Assembly (NCBI GenBank): GCA_964291275.2
Contig: OZ219800.1
Location: 496,001-560,000 of the forward strand
DNA length: 64,000 bases
Direction of reading: 5' to 3'
DNA from: Bin80 sp964291275
GTDB taxonomy: Bacteria > Bacteroidota > Rhodothermia > Rhodothermales > Bin80
Part shown: piece after piece, positions 18,110 through 26,822 of the stretch
How positions within the stretch are numbered: the first letter of the stretch is position 1
Layout: every line of letters starts with the position of its first letter
Made by a program: the position numbers and the translations under genes
Notes under the pieces: generated by a model
Databases searched by the model: none
What the model saw: the letters and a program-made list of their open reading frames with translations, nothing else
Told to the model about the DNA's origin: nothing

Positions 18110-18430
18110 AGTCCAGTGAACAGTTATAAGTGAGGATCTCGCCTTTTTATTGGAGAATTAATTCCGGAGTCCTTCAGGATATAGATTTAGTGTATCCGTC
18201 CGATAAGGGGACATATTTGGCTCAAACTTGGATCAAGGTTCGTATCACCTTCGAGAGCTATTCGACCACCGCAGTACCGTTTCGTTTCAAATGGTTGGTT
18301 AAATGTTAGCGGCCGGCGCTCATCAGATCTGACTTTGGCGTTCGGGTTAACCCGTTTAATGAATCATGGTGAGCCGGGCGATCAGAGGCTTTTCTAACTG
18401 GGGCAAATACAGGCCGGTCCCGGGGTAGGC
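18110..18430. other. Intergenic region between the TonB receptor and the IS4 element
   Basis: About 320 bases. It must contain the receptor promoter near its left end; no ORF, RNA or terminator was recognised. Confidence 0.5.
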
Positions 18431-19871
18431 CCCCATAAGCGTTAACTTGTTTTAGTGACAGAAAAATATCGTTCAATTTGATAGTTTCTGAGTCTGGGTG
18501 GCTCTGCCAGCGACTTGGAAATGATAGGCCAATGCTGAATCATTTCCTTCAAGGCGTAGTGTGGCTCAATTGCCCGCACAACTTGATTCAGTGCAAACTT
18601 AAAGTCTCTCCATGCACTTCGTCTGCACTGGATAGCCCCAGGGGGAAAATGTCCGTGCATGTCGGATGATTTTTTCGGTCAACAGTGCAACCATTAGCTT
18701 CCCGTAGAGCCACGCCTGTGAACTTTCCTCATCTAATTTCGGCAGATGTCCCAGTTGGGCCAATGATTTGAATCGTTTGAAGACCAGTTCCACCTGCCAG
18801 CGTAATCGATACCATTCCAGGATATCGTTCTCCGAAAATTCATCGACCGGGAAGGTCGTAAACAGGATAACATAGCGCGCATAACGTAAGGTTTCATCTC
18901 GTGGTCGATGCCCCTTGCGCTTTGCCGTCTTTAAGATCCGATTCTCTGCCTCTTGGATGGCTTCGTCTGCTTTGCGCAATGCACAAATACGTCCTTGGAT
19001 TGGGGGAAAGGTTTTGATGAATACCGTCCAGACCCCCGCCTTCCCTGCCTGTTTGATCGATTCCACGGAGGCTAATAAATCAAAGGACTGGCCGGGCTTC
19101 GTCTCGAACTGCAAGGCTCCAGTATTGACCCGCACGGTCACATAGCCGCCAGATGCCTCCACATGCTGGATTCCCAGAGCGGTTGCATATCCCCGATCCA
19201 CCAAAATATAGTCGTCTGACCGGATGGGAAATTGCTTCAAGGACTCCCCCGTCCCTTTTCCTTTCGTCGCTGTTAAATTGAAAAAATCGCAACCCAATGC
19301 AGGTAGGGTTATGCTGTAGTGGAGTCTCCATAGAGATCCCGTACGTCCCGGCTCACTGATGTGGGTCGCGTCAAACGCACGCATTTGACGTCCCACTCCC
19401 GCCGATACGCCAACTCCATGCTCCTGAAACAGCGCAACACACATCGCATGAAGCCACCTACGAGACTTCTTCAGGCGCTTGAACAATGCGACCGCAGATA
19501 GATCCGCAATCTGAGCCTGACGAGCTCGTATGACCGTCTCTCGTAACGAATGACCACATCCTAAATGGATCAACAAGGTTCGAAGTAGGCATTCCGGCGA
19601 CTTATCCTTACGTAGCCCGCGCAATGCACCAGATTCCTCGGCCAACTCCTGCCAATTTTTCGGTAAAAACGAGAGCACAACCGCCCAATCCTCTTCCTCG
19701 GGCGCGCGTGTTACGGTTCCCTTCATCTGATTACGATGGTTGAATGATCAATCACAGGTATATCCAACATTCTACCAAATCGGTTAGAATTCAGAATGCT
19801 GAAATCACGACAATTCCCGTGTAGAGATACCTAAAGATAATCAAATAGGAAACAAGTTAACGCTTATGGGG
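18431..19871 (-). mobile_element. IS4-family insertion sequence, 1,441 bp
   Basis: Bounded by perfect 22-bp inverted repeats (18431-18452 and 19850-19871; outermost bases CCCCATAAGCG). It contains one frameshifted DDE transposase gene. No target duplication is visible. The flanks are complementary to each other (CCGGGGTA at left, TACCCCGG at right), which suggests insertion into a palindromic target such as a hairpin. Confidence 0.88.
18442..19726 (-). pseudogene. IS4-family transposase, frameshifted near the C-terminus
   Basis: Frame 1 runs from ATG 19726 to 18599 (375 residues) and ends TKCMERL. The true C-terminus (RRSAWRDFKFALNQVVRAIEPHYALKEMIQHW...) is in the +1 frame and ends at 18442, inside the left terminal repeat. 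DDE features: DATHISEPG near residue 118, DRGYA near 178, and the YREK signature WYRLRWQVELVFKRFKSL near 310. The shift occurs around the run TTTTCCCCCTGGGG. It is either an inactivating frameshift or a translational frameshift; a single copy here cannot decide. Confidence 0.82.
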
Positions 19872-20007
19872 TAGTTACCCCGGACGCCATTAATGAAATA
19901 TCTGGGCCTTCGAAACGCACGTCACGGTCAACAATAAGGCTCCAATTACCCCCCAGTAGTCCCCATGACTGAATCTCATACCCGTTCAGCCACCAAAACA
20001 TCTTTGA

Positions 20008-20836
20008 TCAGAAATGCCTCAATCGATAACGAAGAATCACTGGGTTACCAAACTCACCATTGGCGAGCGGTTCGTGTTCGCCAACGACATAAAAATATCC
20101 ACCGCCAGCTGCTAGAGGGCGAACCGGGGAAATCGTGCTGCGTGCGGGGAACTGTCCTGTATTGCTAGCCACGCTTAAACCGTATGCCTCGGCCGCACGA
20201 ACATCACTTGAGCTCCACTTACTGTCCAGGTATGCGTAGACAACCATCCGTGTTGATCCATTGAGTGCAAAAACTGCAATAGCAGCCGGATACTCCTTTC
20301 GCAGTTGGAGTTGATTTTCCAGGAAATCGTAATTGTCGGGAAAATCTTCCGGTCTCCATTCGAAAAAATCGGGTTCGTATTGGGTTCTGGACAAACTAGA
20401 TTCCACGGGTATCGCGTCCATGCTTTCGGCGTACACGTAGTATGCACCATCGTCGAAGCAATCAACAATCCTACCTTGTTGTCCCGCAAAATTTCTATTT
20501 AGGGAAATCAGACGTGGCGGTTCAATGAGAATCTCTCCAATCGTCTCAAGCATTGGAGAGTACACGTGGGCTTCAGCCTGTTCCTCAATATGGATCTGCT
20601 GAGCAATGATTGAGTCCTTATTTGCGCAAAACGCTTTCGCATAGGGCATCAACACTCTTTTTTCGGCAAAGCAGCTTCCGTCAGCGTTAAAGACGACGGC
20701 ACCACCAGCGAATCGCATCGTCATTATGCGGCCGCCTCCTATGAAACGAGTGCTCCACGGATAAAAGTGCGCGTTGTCAGGCAGGCATAGAGGTGCGGAA
20801 TAGGACCGTACGTAGCTTCCTGACGGGGAAAACAGA
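20008..20836 (-). pseudogene. C-terminal part of a beta-propeller-like lipoprotein split by the IS1595-type transposon
   Basis: The reading frame is open from the transposon edge (20836) to the stop at 20008, although the first ATG is at 20724. It continues the N-terminal fragment at 24811-25072. After removing the transposon and one AAAACAGA duplication, the protein reads through ...NSVYLF-SPSGSYVRSYSAPL... without a frame change (360 residues in all). The content resembles Bacteroidota 6-bladed beta-propeller lipoproteins: NADGSCFAEKRVLM, an AVFALNGSTRMVVYAY segment and VGEHEPLANGEFGNPVILRYRL near the end. Function unknown. Confidence 0.82.
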
Positions 20837-20894
20837 GGGAATTACGTAGGAGAGTTGACAGAATAAAGCGTTTAGAGTGAAACATAAATTGGAC

Positions 20895-20966
20895 TTAGGC
20901 AGCAAGTCTAAGGTGCTGATGTATCCGTCTCATATACTCCATTCCTCGGTCTCCCTTTATGCGATT
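20895..20966 (-). pseudogene. Displaced C-terminal tail of the methyltransferase-HNH gene
   Basis: This stretch encodes NRIKGDRGMEYMRRIHQHLRLAA followed by TAA. It completes the HNH domain (CNRxKGDR is the usual ending) once the ISL3 element and one ATGCGATT duplication are removed. The frame joins exactly: ...LLCSSC-NRIKGDRG..., total 422 residues. Confidence 0.85.
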
Positions 20967-22372
20967 GGCTCTTCACTTTTATGAGTGGGGCGCCTGTTTT
21001 TGGAGGCCTTCGGGGTACAGATCCAGTCCTCCGAGATAGAAGTAAATTGCATGGGCAAACCGCTGTGTGTTTCGGAATCCACGCGCACGAACTTTGACGG
21101 TTTTGATGCGGCTATTTATGCTTTCAGCTGGGCCATTACTAACTTTTAGAACGATCGCATTTATGATTCCCCATAGATGATTCTTAACCGTCTTAGCAGC
21201 TTTTTTCATGGGTTCAAGTCGACAACGCATGGCCCAGGATAACCAGCGCTTCCAGCCCTTGAGGGCCCAAGTACGACTGACATAGTGCCACAATTTCTGG
21301 GACAGTTCCTTGATGGCCCATGCACGCGCCGTTTTCAGCGAACTGTGCTTTAATTGCTGGAATCGTTTCTTTTGTCGGGCAGACATATTCTCCCGATTGG
21401 TGAGCCAGTCGTACTTGGTTCCGGTGAGATCCTCAATGCCCGCTTTCCGCAATTCCCGGTTCTCCTGCCGACGAACTTTATCCACCGCCTCTACAATCTT
21501 TTTCATCACATGAAAACGATCAAATGAAATCTTGGATTCTGCATCTGGAACATGTTTTTTCGTGGACTTGATGTAGGCGGGCCACATATCCATGCTCACA
21601 CTCTCAATCGCTTCCAGTTGCGCAGCCGAACAGTCCTCATAATAGGCATCCAGACTCGTATGGGTGCGCTTTTCCTTGACAAACAGCACCGTGCCCGTTT
21701 GGGAATCCGAAACCACCGTGATATACTTATGGCCCTTTTTGTACGAGGTCTCGTCCACACATATATGGGGAACCGGTTGCGGCTCTCTACGGGCGAGTCC
21801 GCGCTTTACCGCACGCGCCATGATGTTGGCGATCATCGTCCAACTGACGCCCAGCCTGGTGGCCACCGTTGAAATACTGGTTGTATCCTGCAACCAGTCA
21901 ATTACCTTTCTTTCAAAAGCCATTGTAAAACGCATCCGCGCATCCGCCCAAGGGACCGAAACGGTCTTGATCCCATGCTCCGAACAGGCCACACGGGGAA
22001 CTTTCGCAACCACGCTCGTCCGATACTCGCAGATATCCGTGTGGCGCCATTTCCGAAGACGATGGTCGTATCCAGGACAAACTTCCCCACACTCTGGACA
22101 GTGCAATACCGAACCCTTTGAACAGATTACATGAATCTCAGCCGTAAAAGCCGTCTTGTCTTGCTTGATCTCCGAAATCTCCCAAGGAGATTCAATCCCT
22201 AAAAGATGATTTATGTCTTGTATACGTTGTTCCATCGTTGGTAAATGATTGTGATTGATTTTCGTCACAAAAACGCAGCTAAGATAACAACGAAATCAAT
22301 CCCGAATCTATTCCAGCACTTACTTGTTCAGCCTAATTCTGACATCAAACCCACTTAAAAAGCGGAAGCCCC
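20967..22372 (-). mobile_element. ISL3-family insertion sequence, copy 1, 1,406 bp
   Basis: The ends show imperfect 23-bp inverted repeats (GGCTCTTCACTTTTATGAG at one end, GGGGCTTCCGCTTTTTAAG at the other; 16 of 23 match), the GGCTCTTC form typical of ISL3. An exact 8-bp target duplication ATGCGATT lies at 20959-20966 and 22373-22380. It has the same length as copy 2 at 43315-44720, with which it shares almost all sequence. Confidence 0.95.
20979..22268 (-). CDS. ISL3-family transposase
   Basis: 429 residues from a GTG start. An N-terminal zinc-binding region (CPECGEVCPGYDHRLRKWRHTDICEY, about residues 38-63) is followed by an HTH segment (TTSISTVATRLGVSWTMIANIM, about 130-150) and a DDE domain: ICVDETSYKKGHKYITVVSD near 170, SVSMDMWPAYIKS near 228, and NGPAESINSRIKTVKVRARGFRN near 378. 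It differs from copy 2 at only two residues (Pro/Ser near position 9, Trp/Ser in the SRTxALKG segment). Confidence 0.95.
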   Translation of the reverse strand: MTKINHNHLPTMEQRIQDINHLLGIESPWEISEIKQDKTAFTAEIHVICSKGSVLHCPECGEVCPGYDHRLRKWRHTDICEYRTSVVAKVPRVACSEHGIKTVSVPWADARMRFTMAFERKVIDWLQDTTSISTVATRLGVSWTMIANIMARAVKRGLARREPQPVPHICVDETSYKKGHKYITVVSDSQTGTVLFVKEKRTHTSLDAYYEDCSAAQLEAIESVSMDMWPAYIKSTKKHVPDAESKISFDRFHVMKKIVEAVDKVRRQENRELRKAGIEDLTGTKYDWLTNRENMSARQKKRFQQLKHSSLKTARAWAIKELSQKLWHYVSRTWALKGWKRWLSWAMRCRLEPMKKAAKTVKNHLWGIINAIVLKVSNGPAESINSRIKTVKVRARGFRNTQRFAHAIYFYLGGLDLYPEGLQKQAPHS

Positions 22373-23577
22373 ATGCGATTACAGCTTGAGCATAAAAGCT
22401 GCAAGTTGCTGATATGGTCTGATCCTCCCTTAGATCTGGCTACAATGTGATCCACTTCTAAATGGCGCATATCAAACAGTTCAGTGCACCATTTGCACTT
22501 GCCTTCTTGATTTCCGTAAAGGCTACGCTTGTTGGCAATGCTGTTATACTTTGGTATCGGCCCTAGATCTGTGCGCTGGGGAATATCCTTGCGATGAATT
22601 ATATCTTTGTACATACTTCCTTGAACCTCAGAGATACGATTCACGACCAGTTCAGCTGCCTTCTCAGATACATCAATCCCCACCCAGTCACGACCATAGT
22701 TATGTGCTGCAACACAGGTTGTAGCACAACCACAAAAAGGATCAAATACTAAGTCTCCCTCGTTGCTGGATGCTTTTATAATCCGATTGAGTAAGATTAA
22801 TGGCTTTTGTGTGGGATAACCGGTGCGTTCTTTGGCGTTATGTGGGAGTTGGTCAAATTTATTTTCTCTAAGGAACGACCACACACTATCAACTGGAACC
22901 CCATCATCAAGATAAAATCTCTTATACTCGCCTTCCGAATCTCTAACATGATTGATTCTGTATTTTCTACCTGACCCATCAATCTTGTTAAATCGGTAGT
23001 GTTGATTATCCAAATGTGCATATCTTTGAATATTGAAAGTGCATTTTTTGTCTGTATATCTGAGAATAACATCATGTTTTCTCCGAAATGCTTTTATTGG
23101 ACCATGCCCTTTTGCATAATGCCATATAATCTCATTCCGAAAATTCTTCCGCCCAAAGACTGCATCCATAACCAGTTTAAGGTAGTGGCTCATAGTTGGA
23201 TCACAGTGCAAATAGATTGATCCAGTGGGCTTCAATAACCTCCGCATTTCGAGCAAGCGAATAGCCATATAAACCAGATAGGACTTGTCACTGTCGGTCA
23301 TAGCGGCATTGACAACTCGACGTAATGCTGGTTCATAGGACTGTATTTCTCGTATCCATTCTAAGTCCAGATCATCCAGCGTCCAGGTATCCTTGAAGGC
23401 TGCGCCGGCAGCTGCACTGCCAATGGGAGCAGCATAGTTGGCTTTGGAGTTGAACGGGGGATCAAGATAGATTAGGTCTATCGTGGCACTATTCATGCCA
23501 CGCATTATATGTAGGTTGTCACCTGTCCATATCGTTTTGGCACGAAAATTGAGGGGGGGGGGGGGGATATTTTCCAT
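22345..23577 (-). CDS. DNA methyltransferase with C-terminal HNH domain (transposon passenger, C-terminus replaced by ISL3 end)
   Basis: 410 residues as it stands. Beta-class amino-methyltransferase layout: catalytic motif IV DPPFN near residue 36, then SAM-binding motif I DPFCGCATT near residue 275, and VGIDVSEKAAELV. Residues about 350-400 form an HNH domain with zinc cysteines (CKWC ... LEVDHIVARSKGGSDHISNLQ ... CSSC). The last seven residues (LPLFKWV) come from the ISL3 terminus; the original tail is at 20895-20966. Codons 4-9 are a run of 14 C, so slippage would switch the gene on or off; it is in frame here. It starts directly after the stop of the 63-residue ORF. Confidence 0.88.
   Translation of the reverse strand: MENIPPPPLNFRAKTIWTGDNLHIMRGMNSATIDLIYLDPPFNSKANYAAPIGSAAAGAAFKDTWTLDDLDLEWIREIQSYEPALRRVVNAAMTDSDKSYLVYMAIRLLEMRRLLKPTGSIYLHCDPTMSHYLKLVMDAVFGRKNFRNEIIWHYAKGHGPIKAFRRKHDVILRYTDKKCTFNIQRYAHLDNQHYRFNKIDGSGRKYRINHVRDSEGEYKRFYLDDGVPVDSVWSFLRENKFDQLPHNAKERTGYPTQKPLILLNRIIKASSNEGDLVFDPFCGCATTCVAAHNYGRDWVGIDVSEKAAELVVNRISEVQGSMYKDIIHRKDIPQRTDLGPIPKYNSIANKRSLYGNQEGKCKWCTELFDMRHLEVDHIVARSKGGSDHISNLQLLCSSCNRMGLPLFKWV
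23553..23566. repeat. Homopolymer tract of 14 G (14 C in the coding strand)
   Basis: A single-nucleotide run of 14 bases inside codons 4-9 of the methyltransferase gene, 9 coding bases after the start codon. It encodes part of Ile, four Pro and the first base of Leu. Such tracts change length by slipped-strand mispairing in phase-variable genes. Confidence 0.9.
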
Positions 23578-23769
23578 CTACCCGTTGTTCCCTCTCTTCA
23601 CTTCCCGAATGCGAAGACCCTCCTTTGTTCTTTCTGCTCGGAATCTACGGTAGGCATTTTTCCGGTTCGGTTTGGGCGGACGTACCTTTGATGGTGTACC
23701 CGGCAATGCCAGGAGTAGCTTTGCCGCAGCTTCAAGTTGTTGGTCCTGCTTGCCTGTTCTGTTTTCCAT
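23578..23769 (-). CDS. Small basic protein between transposase and methyltransferase
   Basis: 63 residues, rich in Arg and Lys (VRPPKPNRKNAYRRFRAERTKEGLRIREVKRG). It overlaps the transposase 3' end by 38 bases and its stop codon abuts the methyltransferase start (TAG then ATG), a tightly coupled arrangement. Not recognised. A DNA-binding or methyltransferase-accessory role would fit its charge and place, but this is inference. Confidence 0.6.
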   Translation of the reverse strand: MENRTGKQDQQLEAAAKLLLALPGTPSKVRPPKPNRKNAYRRFRAERTKEGLRIREVKRGNNG

Positions 23770-24712
23770 GTGAGTGACCCGTTAGTTGTTGGTAAGTTAT
23801 GATTTTCCCAGACATGTTGCTAAACAATGCGTCCAGGCGATCTTGTGTATCCCTTCTAACACTGCCTTCGCTCAGCCGAAACGTGAATTCGTCAATATAT
23901 GCCTGCATGTGCTTCATAGACCAATGATGGTAAACGCCAACAAAACCACGCTTGATAACGCTCCATACAGACTCAATTCCGTTCGTGTGTATCATATCTC
24001 TTACGTACTCCCCGGCGGAGTGATTGACCGTCTGGTGGACGTATCCTTCCTTTGCCAATCCTGAAAAGCTCTTATGCTCGTCGGTATACACTGTGGAATC
24101 TGGCGCAACATTTTCTTTGACGACCGTATGCATGGTCTTCTTGTCCATTCCAGGTACAACCGTCGCTGTTACTTTCCCCCCACGCTCACGTATACCCATC
24201 ACCGCCGTTTTACCTGCTGTTCCGCCGCCGACATTCAGGCGTTTGTCAGCATGTTTATTCCTCTCTTTGCCTCCGATAAAGGTTACATCGGTTTCAACTA
24301 TGCCACTCAAAAAACTCTCATTTGTGGTAGATGAAGCAAGCCGAAGTCGATGCAGCATGTACCAAGCCGTGTTTTGGGTTACTCCCAACTCTTTTGACAA
24401 CTGGATACTGGATACTCCCTTCCGGGCTGTTGTGAGCATGTAGGCTGCATAAAGCCACTTGCGAATATCTACCTTGCTGTACTCTAATGGGGTGCCGGTA
24501 AGTGCAGTGAAGTACTTACGGCAATGTCCACACCAGTACCGGCCTGGATGCTTCTTCTGTGGAGTGATTTTATCTACTGCACCACACCGAACACAGGCAC
24601 AGTTGTTTCCCCAGCGAATCTGCTCAAAATAGGCAATGGCAGATTCTTTTGTAGGGAATTGTACCATCAGGTCGAATAGAGATAGGGTTTTCGCTTTGTT
24701 TGACTTGGCCAT
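23732..24712 (-). CDS. IS1595-family transposase
   Basis: 326 residues. N-terminal zinc ribbon (CVRC near residue 40, CGHC near 62, RYWCGHCRKYFTALTGTPLEYS), then a DDE domain: IVETDVTFIGGKERNKH near residue 138, TVYTDEHKSFSGL near 209, and HTNGIESVWSVIKRGFVGVYHH near 243. This is the IS1595/ISXO2 pattern. It appears intact, lies close to the right terminal repeat, and reads inward toward the passenger genes. Confidence 0.94.
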   Translation of the reverse strand: MAKSNKAKTLSLFDLMVQFPTKESAIAYFEQIRWGNNCACVRCGAVDKITPQKKHPGRYWCGHCRKYFTALTGTPLEYSKVDIRKWLYAAYMLTTARKGVSSIQLSKELGVTQNTAWYMLHRLRLASSTTNESFLSGIVETDVTFIGGKERNKHADKRLNVGGGTAGKTAVMGIRERGGKVTATVVPGMDKKTMHTVVKENVAPDSTVYTDEHKSFSGLAKEGYVHQTVNHSAGEYVRDMIHTNGIESVWSVIKRGFVGVYHHWSMKHMQAYIDEFTFRLSEGSVRRDTQDRLDALFSNMSGKIITYQQLTGHSHGKQNRQAGPTT

Positions 24713-24810
24713 TTTGCTATATTGTCGTTTGTTATATAGCTTTTACGGCGCTTGTCAATTTATGTTTCACTCTAAACGCTTTATTCTGTCAACTTTCCTA
24801 CGTAATTCCC

Positions 24811-25072
24811 AAAACAGATAGACACTGTTAGCTACGTGGTCGGTTACGAGAATTTCGTCCCGTGCGCTGATGTCAAGAAACCCAACCTGTCCTATGAGCA
24901 TACTCGGATCCAGCCGCAGCGTGTCCTGCAGCACAAACAGTTCGTCAAAGGGCATTAATGGCGACCGAACCGTGGGCACCTCTGATCTCTCCGCAAGACA
25001 ACCTCCCGCAGATATGGCTAAAGATGTGGCTAAAAGATAGATGAACAGTTGAGCGGAAATCCTGCCTTGCAA
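24811..25072 (-). pseudogene. N-terminal part of the split beta-propeller-like lipoprotein
   Basis: Starts at a TTG (25072; no upstream ATG in frame is available). A lipoprotein signal peptide is visible, FIYLLATSLAISAGGC, with the cysteine near residue 25. Residues up to ...DEILVTDHVANSVYLF are original; a further 14 codons and a stop (to 24767) are supplied by the transposon's terminal repeat. The rest of the gene is at 20008-20828. The protein class resembles surface 6-bladed beta-propeller lipoproteins of Bacteroidota. Confidence 0.82.
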
Positions 25073-25572
25073 ACAACAATGTGCCTCTTGCGTGATTAGG
25101 CAATCGACTGGAGTTGGCGTGTGTTCCGGGTGGGCAGCCTTGGTTAACTTACTCTAATTATTCCCATCAGCCCGTCAAAATGCCCTTCTCCTTGTTCTAT
25201 ATTCCGATGGCATCCAAAGGTAAGCCTTTCACAAGAAGAGATTCTGTGAGCACCAAGACGATCAAGGTCCTTGGGCGAATGCATTACATCGGTTCACGTC
25301 TTCATTTGAGTGTTGGACGCTAGGTCTGTTCGTTGGTGACGCAGAACCAGAGGAAGACCGCAAAACTACTTCGTTGCGGATACAACACGGTCAACCGGAT
25401 CCTATATCGCAGTATCTCGGTGGAATGAAGCTGAAATCTATGGGGCATTAGCCACCTCGTTAATCTGTGAAATGGATACGATAGTTGCCACATAATATGG
25501 GGACTCGGGTATATAATTCCCATAAATTAAACAGACATTGACTCTTCCACAGATTCGCATCCACTAACCCGC
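25073..25572. other. Intergenic region, possibly with a decayed transposase helix-turn-helix
   Basis: 500 bases between divergent genes. No intact ORF. Around 25343-25430 one forward frame reads QRKTAKLLRCGYNTVNRILYRSI, which resembles the N-terminal helix-turn-helix of IS1016/IS1595-like transposases, but stops surround it. Treated as a weak remnant only. Confidence 0.3.
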
Positions 25573-26712
25573 ATGGCACAGACACTGCCCAACTCTAACG
25601 AATCGAGAACGGTTCACGTTATTGGGCGATATCCCCCTCCAATAGATGGGCAAAGTCTTGCAACACATAGCCTTGCCAGTCTACTTGAACAAGACTACGA
25701 TGTCAAACAATTCAATATGACTCTTGCCAACAGGGCCCTGCTGCCTTCCGGGCGCTCAGGGGCACGGCATACAATCAAGCACTACCTCAAACTCAAACCA
25801 AAACTAAAATCCCGGCTTAGCGATGGTAACCCGGTGCTGTGGGCAAATATTTCCAGCCAACCCTCGGGACATTGGCGCGACGTCCTAGCTGTAATGCCCT
25901 GCCTACAACCCCATCAGCCCATCGTTGCCGTGGTACATTGGGGAAACCTCTCCAGGATTTTCACGCACTGGTCTATGGCAGCCTCTGCCCGACGGCTGAT
26001 CCGACGTCTGGACCGTATTGTCGTTCTAAGCCGTGAACTGGCAAACCAAATTAGGGCTTACGTACCAGCACATAAACTTTGTGTCATTCCTAATTATGTG
26101 CCCCAAATTGCATCTGAGAACGAACTCCGCATCAAGCATGAAAACCATGCTGCTTCAAGCACTATTCGCGTATTATTCCTGAGCCATATGGTTAAGGAAA
26201 AAGGTTGTCATGATCTTCTGCAAGCCATTGCCATCGCAACCAAACAGGGCCTGTCCATCAAAGCAGATTTTGCAGGACGTTGGAATGATGAAAGTGATGA
26301 AAGAAGTTTTCGTAGCGAAGTTGAACGTCTACGGCTCAAAGACACAGTTATAATTCACGGGCCAATTTCTGACAGAACAACAGTTGCCGAGCTGCACCGA
26401 ACTTCAGATGTGTTTGCTCTGCCTAGTGTCCTTGCTCATGAGGCGCAACCTTTAGCTATCATGGAAGCACTAAGTGCCGGAACACCTGTGATCATCACAA
26501 AACGTCCAGCGCTTGAAGCACTGGTACATGAAGGACAGGGCGCTTTTCTTGTACCACCGCATGATCCTGAGGCAATTGCAAGGGGACTTATAACATTAAG
26601 TAATGAGGATGTGTGGCTAAATACATCATTAGCTGCACGTAAGCATTATGAAACGGACTACAGTCCGAAGACTGTTCGACAAGCCTGGATTGACTTGATT
26701 GAAGACCTGTAA
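25573..26712 (+). CDS. Glycosyltransferase family 4-like protein
   Basis: 379 residues, GT-B fold. N-terminal VHVIGRYPPPIDGQSLATH; linker IRRLDRIVVLSRELANQIRAY; C-terminal domain begins near residue 198 with IRVLFLSHMVKEKGCHDLLQAI. The nucleotide-sugar site is SDVFALPSVLAHEAQPLAIMEALSAGTPVI near residues 275-305 (E-x7-E-like motif). It transfers a sugar from an activated donor, probably to a lipid or polysaccharide acceptor; donor and acceptor are unknown. It is followed after 110 bases by a sugar transporter gene. Confidence 0.88.
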   Translation: MAQTLPNSNESRTVHVIGRYPPPIDGQSLATHSLASLLEQDYDVKQFNMTLANRALLPSGRSGARHTIKHYLKLKPKLKSRLSDGNPVLWANISSQPSGHWRDVLAVMPCLQPHQPIVAVVHWGNLSRIFTHWSMAASARRLIRRLDRIVVLSRELANQIRAYVPAHKLCVIPNYVPQIASENELRIKHENHAASSTIRVLFLSHMVKEKGCHDLLQAIAIATKQGLSIKADFAGRWNDESDERSFRSEVERLRLKDTVIIHGPISDRTTVAELHRTSDVFALPSVLAHEAQPLAIMEALSAGTPVIITKRPALEALVHEGQGAFLVPPHDPEAIARGLITLSNEDVWLNTSLAARKHYETDYSPKTVRQAWIDLIEDL

Positions 26713-26822
26713 GAATGTTGTACCTTATACGTTGCATGTACCGCACGCTAACTTCTCTGTCTTAACCAAGCCTGACCCGCTCTTGGCTCCCGAGGTAACT
26801 GTGCACTAATAACTTTCTGGAG

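Larger units (their letters stand above)
20837..24810 (-). mobile_element. IS1595-type transposon, 3,974 bp, with methyltransferase-HNH passenger
   Basis: Bounded by 55-bp inverted repeats with one mismatch (20837-20891 and 24756-24810; outer bases GGGAATTACGTAGG) and flanked by an exact 8-bp target duplication AAAACAGA (20829-20836 and 24811-24818). Eight bases is the usual duplication for the IS1595 family. Gene order in transcription direction: transposase, 63-residue ORF, DNA methyltransferase-HNH, terminal repeat. A 1,406-bp ISL3-type element is nested in the passenger gene; without it and its duplication the transposon would be 2,560 bp. Confidence 0.92.
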
